Source of the DNA: Osedax fenrisi
Taxonomy: Eukaryota; Annelida; Polychaeta; Sabellida; Siboglinidae
Length of the DNA stretch: 64,000 nt
Direction: 5' to 3'
Assembly: GCA_964019155.1 (NCBI GenBank)
Contig: CAXHSG010000218.1
Location: forward strand, 1,116,001 to 1,180,000
This document shows, piece by piece, positions 1-12,325 of this stretch; position 1 is the stretch's first letter; each line of letters starts with the position of its first letter. Under the pieces are notes generated by a model. It did not search any database and had not been told where the DNA came from. It saw only the letters and a program-made list of their open reading frames with translations. The position numbers were made by a program, and so were the translations under genes.

Positions 1-860
1 CTAACTTTAGCTAACTCTAGCTAACTCTAGGTAACTTTAGCTAACTTTAGCTAACTCTAGATAACTCTAACTAACTCTATCTAACTCTAGGTAACTCTAG
101 GTAACTCTAGCTAACTTTAGCTAACTCTAGGTAACTATAGGTAACTCTATGTATCACTAGCTAACTCTAGCTAACTTTAGCTAACTCTAGGTAACTTTAG
201 CTAACTCTAGGTAACTATAGGTAACTTTAACTAACTCTAGCTAACTCTAGCTAACTCTAGCTAACTCTAGCTAACTCTAGCTAACTCTAGCTAATTCTAG
301 CTAACTCTAGCTAACTCTAGCTAACTCTAGCTAACTCTAGCTAACTCTAGCTAACTCTAGCTAACTCTAGCTAACTCTAGGTAACTCTAGGTAACTCTAG
401 CTAACTCTAGTTAACTCTAGCTAACTCTAGGTAACTCTAGGTAACTCTAGGTAACTCTAGGTAACTCTAGCTAACTCTAGGTAACTCTAGCTAACTCTAG
501 CTAACTCTAGGTAACTCTAGCTAACTCTAGCTAACTCTAGCTAACTCTAGCTAACTCTAGCTAATTCTAGCTAACTCTAGCTAACTCTAGCTAACTCTAG
601 CTAACTCTAGGTAACTCTAGCTAACTCTAGCTAACTCTAGGTAACTCTAGGTAACTCTAGGTAACTCTAGGTAACTCTAGCTAACTCTAGCTAACTCTAG
701 GTAACTCTAGCTAACTCTAGCTAACTCTAGCTAACTCTAGCTAACTATAGGTAACTCTAGCTAACTCTAGCTAATTCTAGCTAACTCTAGCTAACTCTAG
801 GTAACTCTAGGTAACTCTAGCTAACTTTAGCTAACTCTATCTAACTCTAGCTAACTCTAG
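1..860 (+). repeat. Long repeat A, left copy
   Basis: Matches 10376-11235 at a constant offset of 10,375 bp. Shared markers include ataac at 61/10436, gtatcactag at 151/10526, ctaattctag at 291/10666, 561/10936 and 771/11146, ttaactctag at 411/10786 and ctaactctat at 831/11206. One difference seen is base 69 (a) against 10444 (g). A less exact match exists at about 3153-4012. The window therefore opens inside a higher-order copy, not at an array edge. Confidence 0.88.
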
Positions 861-1420
861 CTAACTCTAGCTAACTCTAGCTAACTCTAGGTAACTCTAG
901 GTAACTTTAGCTAACTCTAGCTAACTTTAGCTAACTCTAGCTAACTCTAGGTAACTCTAGCTAACTCTAGGTAACTCTAGCTAACTCTAGGTAACTCTAG
1001 CTAACTCTAGCTAACTCTAGCTAACTCTAGCTAACTCTAGGTAACTCTAGCTAATTCTAGGTAACTCTAGCTAACTCTAGCTAACTCTAGGTAACTCTAG
1101 GTAACTCTAGCTAACTCTAGCTAACTCTAGCTAACTCTAGCTAACTCTAGGTAACTCTATGTAACTCTAGGTAACTCTAGCTAACTCTAGGTAACTCTAG
1201 CTAACTCTAGCTAACTCTAGCTAACTCTAGCTAACTCTAGCTAAATCTAGGTAACTCTAGGTAACTCTAGGTAACTCTAGCTAACTCTAGGTAACTCTAG
1301 GTAACTCTACCTAACTCTAGGTAACTCTAGCTAACTCTAGGTAACTCTAGCTAACTCTAGCTAACTCTAGCTAACTCTAGCTAACTCTAGCTAACTCTAG
1401 CTAACTCTAGGTAACTCTAG

Positions 1421-2171
1421 CTAATTCTAGGTAACTCTAGCTAACTCTAGCTAACTCTAGGTAACTCTAGGTAACTCTAGCTAACTCTAGCTAACTCTAG
1501 CTAACTCTAGCTAACTCTAGGTAACTCTATGTAACTCTAGGTATCTCTAGCTAACTCTAGGTAACTCTAGCTAACTCTAGCTAAATATAGGTAACTCTAG
1601 GTAACTCTAGGTAACTCTAGCTAACTCTAGCTAACTTTAGCTAACTCTAGCTAACTCTAGCGCAACTCTAGCTAACTTTAGCTAACTCTAGCTAACTCTA
1701 GGTAACTCTAGCTAACTTTAGCCAACTCTAGCTAACTCTAGCTAAATCTAGATAACTCTAGCTAATTCTAGCTAACTCTAGCTAACTCTAGCTAACTCTA
1801 GGTAACTCTAGGTAACTCTAGCTAACTCTAGCTAACTTTAGCTAACTCTAGCTAACTCTAGGTAACTCTAGGTAACTCTAGGTAACTCTAGCTAACTTTA
1901 GCTAACTCTAGGTAACTATAGGTAACTCTAGGTAACTCTAGCTAACTCTAGTTAACTCTAGCTAACTCAAGCTAACTCTAGCTAACTCTAGCTAACTCTA
2001 GCTAACTCTAGCTAACTCTAGCTAACTTTAGCTAACTCTAGCTAACTCTAGGTAACTTTAGCTAACTCTAGCTAACTCTAACTAACTCTATCTAACTCTA
2101 GGTAACTCTAGGTAACTCTAGCTAACTTTAGCTAACTCTAGGTAACTATAGGTAACTCTATGTATCACTAG
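1421..2171 (+). repeat. 1141-bp-spaced duplication, first copy
   Basis: About 750 bp recur at 2562-3312 with offset 1141 (114 units plus the extra base of the 11-bp unit). Shared markers in order: ctaattctag, gtaactctat, ctaaatatag, the 11-bp cgc unit, ccaactctag, ctaaatctag, ataactctag, ctaactcaag, gtatcactag. One diagnostic difference: gtatctctag at 1541 against gtagctctag at 2682. Confidence 0.92.
1661..1671 (+). other. 11-bp register-shifting unit, copy 1
   Basis: The unit reads cgcaactctag instead of ctaactctag: one extra base, with the second base replaced, which moves the 10-bp phase by +1 for everything downstream. It also carries a rare CpG. The same 11-mer occurs at 2802, 8924 and 10015 in matching context (ctaaatatag eight units upstream), so it is one ancestral insertion copied by segmental duplication. 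Confidence 0.95.
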
Positions 2172-2561
2172 CTAATTCTAGCTAACTCTAGCTAACTCTA
2201 GCTAACTCTAGCTAACTCTAGCTAACTCTAGGTAACTCTAGGTAACTCTAGCTAACTCTAGTTAACTCTATCTAACTCTAGGTAACTCTAGGTAACTCTA
2301 GGTAACTCTAGGTAACTCTAGCTAACTCTAGGTAACTCTAGCTAACTCTAGCTAACTCTAGGTAACTCTAGCTAACTCTAGCTAACTCTAGCTAACTCTA
2401 GCTAATTCTAGCTAACTCTAGCTAACTCTAGCTAACTCTAGCTAACTCTAGGTAACTCTAGCTAACTCTAGCTAACTCTAGGTAACTCTAGGTAACTCTA
2501 GGTAACTCTAGGTAACTCTAGCTAACTCTAGCTAACTCTAGGTAACTCTAGCTAATTCTAG

Positions 2562-3312
2562 CTAATTCTAGGTAACTCTAGCTAACTCTAGCTAACTCTA
2601 GGTAACTCTAGGTAACTCTAGCTAACTCTAGCTAACTCTAGCTAACTCTAGCTAACTCTAGGTAACTCTATGTAACTCTAGGTAGCTCTAGCTAACTCTA
2701 GGTAACTCTAGCTAACTCTAGCTAAATATAGGTAACTCTAGGTAACTCTAGGTAACTCTAGCTAACTCTAGCTAACTTTAGCTAACTCTAGCTAACTCTA
2801 GCGCAACTCTAGCTAACTTTAGCTAACTCTAGCTAACTCTAGGTAACTCTAGCTAACTTTAGCCAACTCTAGCTAACTCTAGCTAAATCTAGATAACTCT
2901 AGCTAATTCTAGCTAACTCTAGCTAACTCTAGCTAACTCTAGGTAACTCTAGGTAACTCTAGCTAACTCTAGCTAACTTTAGCTAACTCTAGCTAACTCT
3001 AGGTAACTCTAGGTAACTCTAGGTAACTCTAGCTAACTTTAGCTAACTCTAGGTAACTATAGGTAACTCTAGGTAACTCTAGCTAACTCTAGTTAACTCT
3101 AGCTAACTCAAGCTAACTCTAGCTAACTCTAGCTAACTCTAGCTAACTCTAGCTAACTCTAGCTAACTTTAGCTAACTCTAGCTAACTCTAGGTAACTTT
3201 AGCTAACTCTAGCTAACTCTAACTAACTCTATCTAACTCTAGGTAACTCTAGGTAACTCTAGCTAACTTTAGCTAACTCTAGGTAACTATAGGTAACTCT
3301 ATGTATCACTAG
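2562..3312 (+). repeat. 1141-bp-spaced duplication, second copy
   Basis: Copy of 1421-2171 carrying the private gtagctctag at 2682. After the gtatcactag landmark (3303) the copies part: here ctaactctag and ctaactttag follow, whereas the first copy jumps straight to ctaattctag. Comparison with 9245-9394 suggests the first copy lost 130 bp there. Confidence 0.92.
2802..2812 (+). other. 11-bp register-shifting unit, copy 2
   Basis: Same cgcaactctag unit, 1141 bp after the first. It is carried by the 1141-bp tandem duplication that also copies the flanking barcode (ccaactctag, ctaaatctag, ataactctag, ctaattctag). Confidence 0.95.
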
Positions 3313-4452
3313 CTAACTCTAGCTAACTTTAGCTAACTCTAGGTAACTTTAGCTAACTCTAGGTAACTATAGGTAACTTTAACTAACTCTAGCTAACTCT
3401 AGCTAACTCTAGCTAACTCTAGCTAACTCTAGCTAACTCTAGCTAATTCTAGCTAACTCTAGCTAACTCTAGCTAACTCTAGCTAACTCTAGCTAACTCT
3501 AGCTAACTCTAGCTAACTCTAGCTAACTCTAGGTAACTCTAGGTAACTCTAGCTAACTCTAGTTAACTCTAGCTAACTCTAGGTAACTCTAGGTAACTCT
3601 AGGTAACTCTAGGTAACTCTAGCTAACTCTAGGTAACTCTAGCTAACTCTAGCTAACTCTAGGTAACTCTAGCTAACTCTAGCTAACTCTAGCTAACTCT
3701 AGCTAACTCTAGCTAATTCTAGCTAACTCTAGCTAACTCTAGCTAACTCTAGCTAACTCTAGGTAACTCTAGCTAACTCTAGCTAACTCTAGGTAACTCT
3801 AGGTAACTCTAGGTAACTCTAGGTAACTCTAGCTAACTCTAGCTAACTCTAGGTAACTCTAGCTAACTCTAGCTAACTCTAGCTAACTCTAGCTAACTAT
3901 AGGTAACTCTAGCTAACTCTAGCTAATTCTAGCTAACTCTAGCTAACTCTAGGTAACTCTAGGTAACTCTAGCTAACTTTAGCTAACTCTATCTAACTCT
4001 AGCTAACTCTAGGTAACTCTAGGTAACTCTAGCTAACTTTAGCTAACTCTAAGTAACTATAGGTAACTCTAGGTAACTCTAGCTAACTCTAGCTAACTCT
4101 AGGTAACTCTAGGTAACTCTAGGTAACTCTAGCTAACTCTAGCTAACTTTAGCTAACTCTAGCTAACTCTAGCTAACTCTAGCTAACTTTAGCTAACTCT
4201 AGCTAACTCTAGGTAACTCTAGCTAACTTTAGCTTTCTATAGCTAACTCTAGCTAAATCTAGCTAACTCTAGCTAACTCTAGCTAACTCTAGCTAACTCT
4301 AGGTAACTCTAGGTAACTCTAGCTAACTCTAGCTAACTCTAGCTAACTCTAGCTAACTCTAGGTAACTCTAGGTAACTCTAGCTAACTCTAGCTAACTTT
4401 AGCTAACTCTAGCTAACTCTAGGTAACTCTAGCTAACTCTAGGTAACTCTAT

Positions 4453-4463
4453 CCTAACTCTAG
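4453..4463 (+). other. Private one-base insertion unit
   Basis: The unit reads cctaactctag (11 bp) after gtaactctat, shifting phase by +1. The duplicate of this segment 7223 bp downstream has a normal 10-bp ctaactctag at 11676, preceded by gtaactctag. This insertion and the adjacent g-to-t change are therefore private to the left copy, and probably arose after the large left-domain duplication. A sequencing or assembly error is the alternative. Confidence 0.9.
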
Positions 4464-6683
4464 CTAACTCTAGGTAACTCTAGCTAACTCTAGCTAACTC
4501 TAGCTAACTCTAGCTAACTCTAGCTAATTCTAGCTAACTCTAGCTAACTCTAGCTAACTCTAGGTAACTCTAGCTAACTCTAGCTAACTCTAGCTAACTC
4601 TAGGTAACTCTAGGTAACTCTAGGTAACTCTAGGTAACTCTAGCTAACTCTAGCTAACTCTAGGTAACTCTAGCTAACTCTAGCTAACTCTAGCTAACTC
4701 TAGCTAACTATAGGTAACTCTAGCTAACTCTAGCTAACTCTAGCTAACTCTAGCTAACTCTAGCTAACTCTAGCTAACTCTAGCTAACTCTAGCTAACTT
4801 TAGCTAACTCTAGGTAACTCTAGCTAACTCTAGCTAACTCTAGGTAACTCTAGCTAACTCTAGCTAACTCTAGCTAACTCTAGCTAACTATAGGTAACTC
4901 TAGCTAACTCTAGCTAACTCTAGCTAACTCTAGCTAACTCAAGCTAACTCTAGCCAACTCTAGCTAACTCTAGCTAACTCTAGCTAACTCTAGCTAACTT
5001 TAGCTAACTCTAGCTAACTCTAGCTAACTCTAGCTAACTTTAGCTAACTCTAGCTAACTCTAGGTAACTCTAGCTAACTCTAGCTAACTCTAGCTAACTC
5101 TAGCTAACTATAGGTAACTCTAGCTAACTCTAGCTAACTCTAGCTAACTCTAGCTAACTCTAGCTAACTCTAGCTAACTCTAGCTAACTCTAGCTAACTT
5201 TAGCTAACTCTAGGTAACTCTAGCTAACTCTAGCTAACTCTAGGTAACTCTAGCTAACTCTAGCTAACTCTAGCTAACTCTAGCTAACTATAGGTAACTC
5301 TAGCTAACTCTAGGTAACTCTAAGTAACTCTAGCTAACTTTAGCTAACTCTAGCTAACTCTAGGTAATTCTAGGTAACTCTAGGTAACTCTAGCTAACTT
5401 TAGCTAACTCTAGATAACTATAGGTAACTCTAGGTAACTCTAGCTAACTCTAGTTAACTCTAGCTAACTCAAGCTAACTCTAGCTAAGTCTAGCTAACTT
5501 TAGCTAACTTTAGCTAACTCTAGCTAACTCTAGATAACTCTAGCTAACTCTAGCTAACTCTAGCTAACTCTAGCTAACTCTAGGTAACTCTAGCTAACTT
5601 TAGCTAACTCTAGCTAACTCTAGGTAACTCTAGCTAACTCTAGCTAACTCTAGCTAACTCTAGGTAACTCTAGCTAACTTTAGCTAACTCTAGCTAACTC
5701 TAGGTAACTCTAGCTGACTTTATCTAACTCTAGCCAACTCTAGGTAACTCTAGCTAACTTTAGCTAACTCTATCTAACTCTAGCTAACACTAGCTAACTC
5801 TAGCTAACTCTAGCTAACTCTAGATAACTCTAGCTAATTCTAGCTAACTCTAGCTAACTCTAGCTAACTCTAGATAACTCTAGGTAACTCTAGGTAACTC
5901 TAGGTAACTCTAGCTAATTCTAGCTAACTCTAGGTAACTCTAGCTAACTCTAGCTAACTCTAGGTAACTTTAGGTAACTCTAGCTAACTCTAGGTAACTC
6001 TAGGTAACTCTAGCTAACTCTAGCTAACTCTAGCTAATTCTAGGTAACTCTAGGTAACTCTAGGTAACTCTAGCTAACTCTAGCTAACTCTAGCTAACTC
6101 TAGTTAACTCTAGGTAACTCTAGCTAACTTTAGCTAACTCTAGCTAACTCTAGATAACTCTAGCTAATTCTAGCTAACTCTAGCTAACTCTAGCTAACTC
6201 TAGATAACTCTAGGTAACTCTAGGTAACTCTAGGTAACTCTAGCTAATTCTAGCTAACTCTAGGTAACTCTAGCTAACTCTAGCTAACTCTAGGTAACTT
6301 TAGGTAACTCTAGCTAACTCTAGCTAACTCTAGCTAACTTTAGCTAACTCTAGCTAACTCTAGGTAACTTTAGCTAACTCTAGCTAACTCTAGCTAACTC
6401 TAGCTAACTCTAGTTAACTCTAGGTAACTATAGCTAACTTTAGCTAACTCTAGCTAACTCTAGATAACTCTAGCTAATTCTAGCTAACTCTAGCTAACTC
6501 TAGCTAACTCTAGATAACTCTAGGTAACTCTAGGTAACTATAGGTAACTCTAGGTAACTCTAGGTAACTCTAGCTAACTCTAGCTAACTCTAGCTAACTC
6601 TAGGTAACTCTAGGTAACTCTAGCTAACTCTAGCTAACTCTAGCTAACTCTAGCTAACTCTAGGTAACTCTAGGTAACTCTAG

Positions 6684-8383
6684 CTAACTCTAGCTAACTC
6701 TAGCTAACTTTAGCTAACTCTAGCTAACTCTAGGTAACTTTAGCTAACTCTAGCTAACTCTAACTAACTCTAGCTAACTCTAGGTAACGCTAGGTAACTA
6801 TAACTAACTTTAGCTAACTCTAGGTAACTATAGGTAACTCTATCTATCACTAGCTAACTCTAGCTAACTTTAGCTAACTCTAGGTAACTATAGGTAACTT
6901 TAACTAACTCTAGCTAACTCTAGCTAACTCTAGCTAACTCTAGCTAACTCTAGCTAACTCTAGCTAACTCTAGCTAACTCTAGCTAACTCTAGCTAACTC
7001 TAGCTAACTCTAGGTAACTCTAGGTAACTCTAGCTAACTCTAGTTAACTCTAGCTAACTCTAGGTAACTCTAGGTAACTCTAGGTAACTCTAGGTAACTC
7101 TAGCTAACTCTAGGTAACTCTAGCTAACTCTAGCTAACTCTAGGTAACTCTAGCTAACTCTAGCTAACTCTAGCTAACTCTAGCTAACTCTAGCTAACTC
7201 TAGCTAACTCTAGCTAACTCTAGCTAACTCTAGCTAACTCTAGCTAACTCTAGGTAACTCTAGGTAACTCTAGGTAACTCTAGGTAACTCTAGGTAACTC
7301 TAGGTAACTCTAGGTAACTCTAGCTAACTCTAGCTAACTCTAGGTAACTCTAGCTAACTCTAGCTAACTCTAGCTAACTCTAGCTAACTATAGGTAACTC
7401 TAGCTAACTCTAGCTAATTCTAGCTAACTCTAGCTAACTCTAGGTAACTCTAGGTAACTCTAGCTAACTTTAGCTAACTCTATCTAACTCTAGCTAACTC
7501 TAGGTAACACTAGGTAACTCTAGCTAACTTTAGCTAACTCTAGGTAACTATAGGTAACTCTAGGTAACTCTAGCTAACTCTAGCTAACTCTAGGTAACTC
7601 TAGGTAACTCTAGGTAACTCTAGCTAACTCTAGCTAACTTTAGCTAACTCTAGCTAACTCTAGCTAACTCTAGCTAACTTTAGCTAACTCTAACTAACTC
7701 TAGGTAACTCTAGCTAACTTTAGCTTTCTCTATCTAACTCTAGCTAAATCTAGCTAACTCTAGCTAACTCTAGCTAACTCTAGCTAACTCTAGGTAACTC
7801 TAGGTAACTCTAGCTAACTCTAGCTAACTCTAGCTAACTCTAGCTAACTCTAGGTAACTCTAGGTAACTTTAGCTAACTCTAGCTAACTTTAGCTAACTC
7901 TAGCTAACTCTAGGTAACTCTAGGTAACTCTAGCTAACTCTAGCTAACTCTAGCTAACTTTAGCTAACTCTAGCTAACTCTAGCTAACTCTAGCTAACTT
8001 TAGCTAACTCTAACTAACTCTAGGTAACTCTAGCTAACTTTAGCTTTCTCTATCTAACTCTAGCTAAATCTAGCTAACTCTAGCTAACTCTAGCTAACTC
8101 TAGCTAACTCTAGGTAACTCTAGGTAACTCTAGCTAACTCTAGCTAACTCTAGCTAACTCTAGCTAACTCTAGGTAACTCTAGGTAACTTTAGCTAACTC
8201 TAGCTAACTTTAGCTAACTCTAGCTAACTCTAGGTAACTCTAGCTAACTCTAGGTAACTCTAGCTAACTCTAGGTAACTCTAGCTAACTCTAGCTAACTC
8301 TAGCTAACTCTAGCTAACTCTAGGTAACTCTAGCTAATTCTAGGTAACTCTAGCTAACTCTAGCTAACTCTAGGTAACTCTAG
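6684..8383 (+). repeat. 1.7-kb segment shared with 24666-26375
   Basis: Matches 24666-26375 (offset 17,982, then 17,992 once the c-to-g run near 7254-7323 is passed; that run has one unit more in the other copies). It contains the CpG landmark gtaacgctag at 6784 and the 320-bp doublet. The unit after the landmark is gtaactataa here but gtaactatag elsewhere. Confidence 0.85.
7614..8243 (+). repeat. 320-bp tandem doublet, copy 1 of 5
   Basis: Two successive 320-bp blocks, each with ctaactttag, ctaactctaa and the rare ctttctctat (7724 and 8044) followed by ctaaatctag. Doublets of the same period occur at 25606, 28796, 33826 and 43336. The block is present singly at about 4.1, 11.4, 46.5, 47.3, 50.3, 54.5, 57.2, 60.2 and 63.0 kb. 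Confidence 0.9.
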
Positions 8384-8923
8384 GTAACTCTAGCTAACTC
8401 TAGCTAACTCTAGCTAACTCTAGCTAACTCTAGGTAACTCTATGTAACTCTAGGTAACTCTAGCTAACTCTAGGTAACTCTAGCTAACTCTAGCTAACTC
8501 TAGCTAACTCTAGCTAACTCTAGCTAACTCTAGGTAACTCTAGGTAACTCTAGGTAACTCTAGCTAACTCTAGGTAACTCTAGGTAACTCTACCTAACTC
8601 TAGGTAACTCTAGCTAACTCTAGGTAACTCTAGCTAACTCTAGCTAACTCTAGCTAACTCTAGCTAACTCTAGGTAACTCTAGCTAATTCTAGGTAACTC
8701 TAGCTAACTCTAGCTAACTCTAGGTAACTCTAGGTAACTCTAGCTAACTCTAGCTAACTCTAGCTAACTCTAGCTAACTCTAGGTAACTCTATGTAACTC
8801 TAGGTATCTCTAGCTAACTCTAGGTAACTCTAGCTAACTCTAGCTAAATATAGGTAACTCTAGGTAACTCTAGGTAACTCTAGCTAACTCTAGCTAACTT
8901 TAGCTAACTCTAGCTAACTCTAG

Positions 8924-8934
8924 CGCAACTCTAG
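8924..8934 (+). other. 11-bp register-shifting unit, copy 3
   Basis: Same cgcaactctag unit, 7263 bp after copy 1. Upstream context is intact (ctaaatatag at 8844, gtatctctag at 8804). Downstream, this copy is 180 bp shorter than copy 1 before the gtatcactag landmark at 9245. Confidence 0.95.
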
Positions 8935-10014
8935 CTAACTTTAGCTAACTCTAGGTAACTCTAGGTAACTCTAGCTAACTTTAGCTAACTCTAGGTAACT
9001 ATAGGTAACTCTAGGTAACTCTAGCTAACTCTAGTTAACTCTAGCTAACTCAAGCTAACTCTAGCTAACTCTAGCTAACTCTAGCTAACTCTAGCTAACT
9101 CTAGCTAACTTTAGCTAACTCTAGCTAACTCTAGGTAACTTTAGCTAACTCTAGCTAACTCTAACTAACTCTATCTAACTCTAGGTAACTCTAGGTAACT
9201 CTAGCTAACTTTAGCTAACTCTAGGTAACTATAGGTAACTCTATGTATCACTAGCTAACTCTAGCTAACTTTAGCTAACTCTAGGTAACTTTAGCTAACT
9301 CTAGGTAACTATAGGTAACTTTAACTAACTCTAGCTAACTCTAGCTAACTCTAGCTAACTCTAGCTAACTCTAGCTAACTCTAGCTAATTCTAGCTAACT
9401 CTAGCTAACTCTAGCTAACTCTAGCTAACTCTAGCTAACTCTAGGTAACTCTAGGTAACTCTAGCTAACTCTAGTTAACTCTATCTAACTCTAGGTAACT
9501 CTAGGTAACTCTAGGTAACTCTAGGTAACTCTAGCTAACTCTAGGTAACTCTAGCTAACTCTAGCTAACTCTAGGTAACTCTAGCTAACTCTAGCTAACT
9601 CTAGCTAACTCTAGCTAATTCTAGCTAACTCTAGCTAACTCTAGCTAACTCTAGCTAACTCTAGGTAACTCTAGCTAACTCTAGCTAACTCTAGGTAACT
9701 CTAGGTAACTCTAGGTAACTCTAGGTAACTCTAGCTAACTCTAGCTAACTCTAGGTAACTCTAGCTAATTCTAGCTAATTCTAGGTAACTCTAGCTAACT
9801 CTAGCTAACTCTAGGTAACTCTAGGTAACTCTAGCTAACTCTAGCTAACTCTAGCTAACTCTAGCTAACTCTAGGTAACTCTATGTAACTCTAGGTAGCT
9901 CTAGCTAACTCTAGGTAACTCTAGCTAACTCTAGCTAAATATAGGTAACTCTAGGTAACTCTAGGTAACTCTAGCTAACTCTAGCTAACTTTAGCTAACT
10001 CTAGCTAACTCTAG

Positions 10015-10025
10015 CGCAACTCTAG
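10015..10025 (+). other. 11-bp register-shifting unit, copy 4; last phase change in the window
   Basis: Same cgcaactctag unit, 7213 bp after copy 2. No further phase change is visible to the right. Confidence 0.95.
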
Positions 10026-10375
10026 CTAACTTTAGCTAACTCTAGCTAACTCTAGGTAACTCTAGCTAACTTTAGCCAACTCTAGCTAACTCTAGCTAAA
10101 TCTAGATAACTCTAGCTAATTCTAGCTAACTCTAGCTAACTCTAGCTAACTCTAGGTAACTCTAGGTAACTCTAGCTAACTCTAGCTAACTTTAGCTAAC
10201 TCTAGCTAACTCTAGGTAACTCTAGGTAACTCTAGGTAACTCTAGCTAACTTTAGCTAACTCTAGGTAACTATAGGTAACTCTAGGTAACTCTAGCTAAC
10301 TCTAGTTAACTCTAGCTAACTCAAGCTAACTCTAGCTAACTCTAGCTAACTCTAGCTAACTCTAGCTAACTCTAG

Positions 10376-11235
10376 CTAACTTTAGCTAACTCTAGCTAAC
10401 TCTAGGTAACTTTAGCTAACTTTAGCTAACTCTAGATAACTCTGACTAACTCTATCTAACTCTAGGTAACTCTAGGTAACTCTAGCTAACTTTAGCTAAC
10501 TCTAGGTAACTATAGGTAACTCTATGTATCACTAGCTAACTCTAGCTAACTTTAGCTAACTCTAGGTAACTTTAGCTAACTCTAGGTAACTATAGGTAAC
10601 TTTAACTAACTCTAGCTAACTCTAGCTAACTCTAGCTAACTCTAGCTAACTCTAGCTAACTCTAGCTAATTCTAGCTAACTCTAGCTAACTCTAGCTAAC
10701 TCTAGCTAACTCTAGCTAACTCTAGCTAACTCTAGCTAACTCTAGCTAACTCTAGGTAACTCTAGGTAACTCTAGCTAACTCTAGTTAACTCTAGCTAAC
10801 TCTAGGTAACTCTAGGTAACTCTAGGTAACTCTAGGTAACTCTAGCTAACTCTAGGTAACTCTAGCTAACTCTAGCTAACTCTAGGTAACTCTAGCTAAC
10901 TCTAGCTAACTCTAGCTAACTCTAGCTAACTCTAGCTAATTCTAGCTAACTCTAGCTAACTCTAGCTAACTCTAGCTAACTCTAGGTAACTCTAGCTAAC
11001 TCTAGCTAACTCTAGGTAACTCTAGGTAACTCTAGGTAACTCTAGGTAACTCTAGCTAACTCTAGCTAACTCTAGGTAACTCTAGCTAACTCTAGCTAAC
11101 TCTAGCTAACTCTAGCTAACTATAGGTAACTCTAGCTAACTCTAGCTAATTCTAGCTAACTCTAGCTAACTCTAGGTAACTCTAGGTAACTCTAGCTAAC
11201 TTTAGCTAACTCTATCTAACTCTAGCTAACTCTAG
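10376..11235 (+). repeat. Long repeat A, right copy
   Basis: Copy of 1-860. It diverges after the shared ctaactctat unit at 11206, where the left copy continues with a run of ctaac units and this one with gtaac units. Confidence 0.88.
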
Positions 11236-12325
11236 GTAACTCTAGGTAACTCTAGCTAACTTTAGCTAACTCTAAGTAACTATAGGTAACTCTAGGTAAC
11301 TCTAGCTAACTCTAGCTAACTCTAGGTAACTCTAGGTAACTCTAGGTAACTCTAGCTAACTCTAGCTAACTTTAGCTAACTCTAGCTAACTCTAGCTAAC
11401 TCTAGCTAACTTTAGCTAACTCTAGCTAACTCTAGGTAACTCTAGCTAACTTTAGCTTTCTATAGCTAACTCTAGCTAAATCTAGCTAACTCTAGCTAAC
11501 TCTAGCTAACTCTAGCTAACTCTAGGTAACTCTAGGTAACTCTAGCTAACTCTAGCTAACTCTAGCTAACTCTAGCTAACTCTAGGTAACTCTAGGTAAC
11601 TCTAGCTAACTCTAGCTAACTTTAGCTAACTCTAGCTAACTCTAGGTAACTCTAGCTAACTCTAGGTAACTCTAGCTAACTCTAGCTAACTCTAGGTAAC
11701 TCTAGCTAACTCTAGCTAACTCTAGCTAACTCTAGCTAACTCTAGCTAATTCTAGCTAACTCTAGCTAACTCTAGCTAACTCTAGGTAACTCTAGCTAAC
11801 TCTAGCTAACTCTAGCTAACTCTAGGTAACTCTAGGTAACTCTAGGTAACTCTAGGTAACTCTAGCTAACTCTAGCTAACTCTAGGTAACTCTAGCTAAC
11901 TCTAGCTAACTCTAGCTAACTCTAGCTAACTATAGGTAACTCTAGCTAACTCTAGCTAACTCTAGCTAACTCTAGCTAACTCTAGCTAACTCTAGCTAAC
12001 TCTAGCTAACTCTAGCTAACTTTAGCTAACTCTAGGTAACTCTAGCTAACTCTAGCTAACTCTAGGTAACTCTAGCTAACTCTAGCTAACTCTAGCTAAC
12101 TCTAGCTAACTATAGGTAACTCTAGCTAACTCTAGCTAACTCTAGCTAACTCTAGCTAACTCAAGCTAACTCTAGCCAACTCTAGCTAACTCTAGCTAAC
12201 TCTAGCTAACTCTAGCTAACTTTAGCTAACTCTAGCTAACTCTAGCTAACTCTAGCTAACTTTAGCTAACTCTAGCTAACTCTAGGTAACTTTAGCTAAC
12301 TCTAGCTAACTCTAACTAACTCTAG

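Larger units (their letters stand above)
1371..6392 (+). repeat. Left-domain segmental duplication, about 5 kb, left copy
   Basis: The barcode recurs at 8634-13424. Offsets step from 7263 (1371 to about 1700) through 7213 (2172-3200), 7223 (3303-4452), 7222 (4464-5063) and 7022 (5304-6150) to 7032 near the end. Each step reflects gain or loss of whole units, except the private +1 insertion at 4453. Large internal differences are 180 bp between 1671 and 2162, 130 bp after 2171, and about 200 bp between 5064 and 5303, where this copy has extra ctaac, gtaac and ctaactatag units. Shared markers include ctttctatag at 4233/11456, ctaagtctag at 5484/12506 and ctgactttat at 5714/12736. Confidence 0.87.

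Noticed and set aside
741..760. AACTATAGG resembling the end of a T7-type phage promoter
   Set aside because: It is only the ctaactatag variant followed by gtaac, and recurs many times as a one-base monomer variant. The rest of the promoter is absent.
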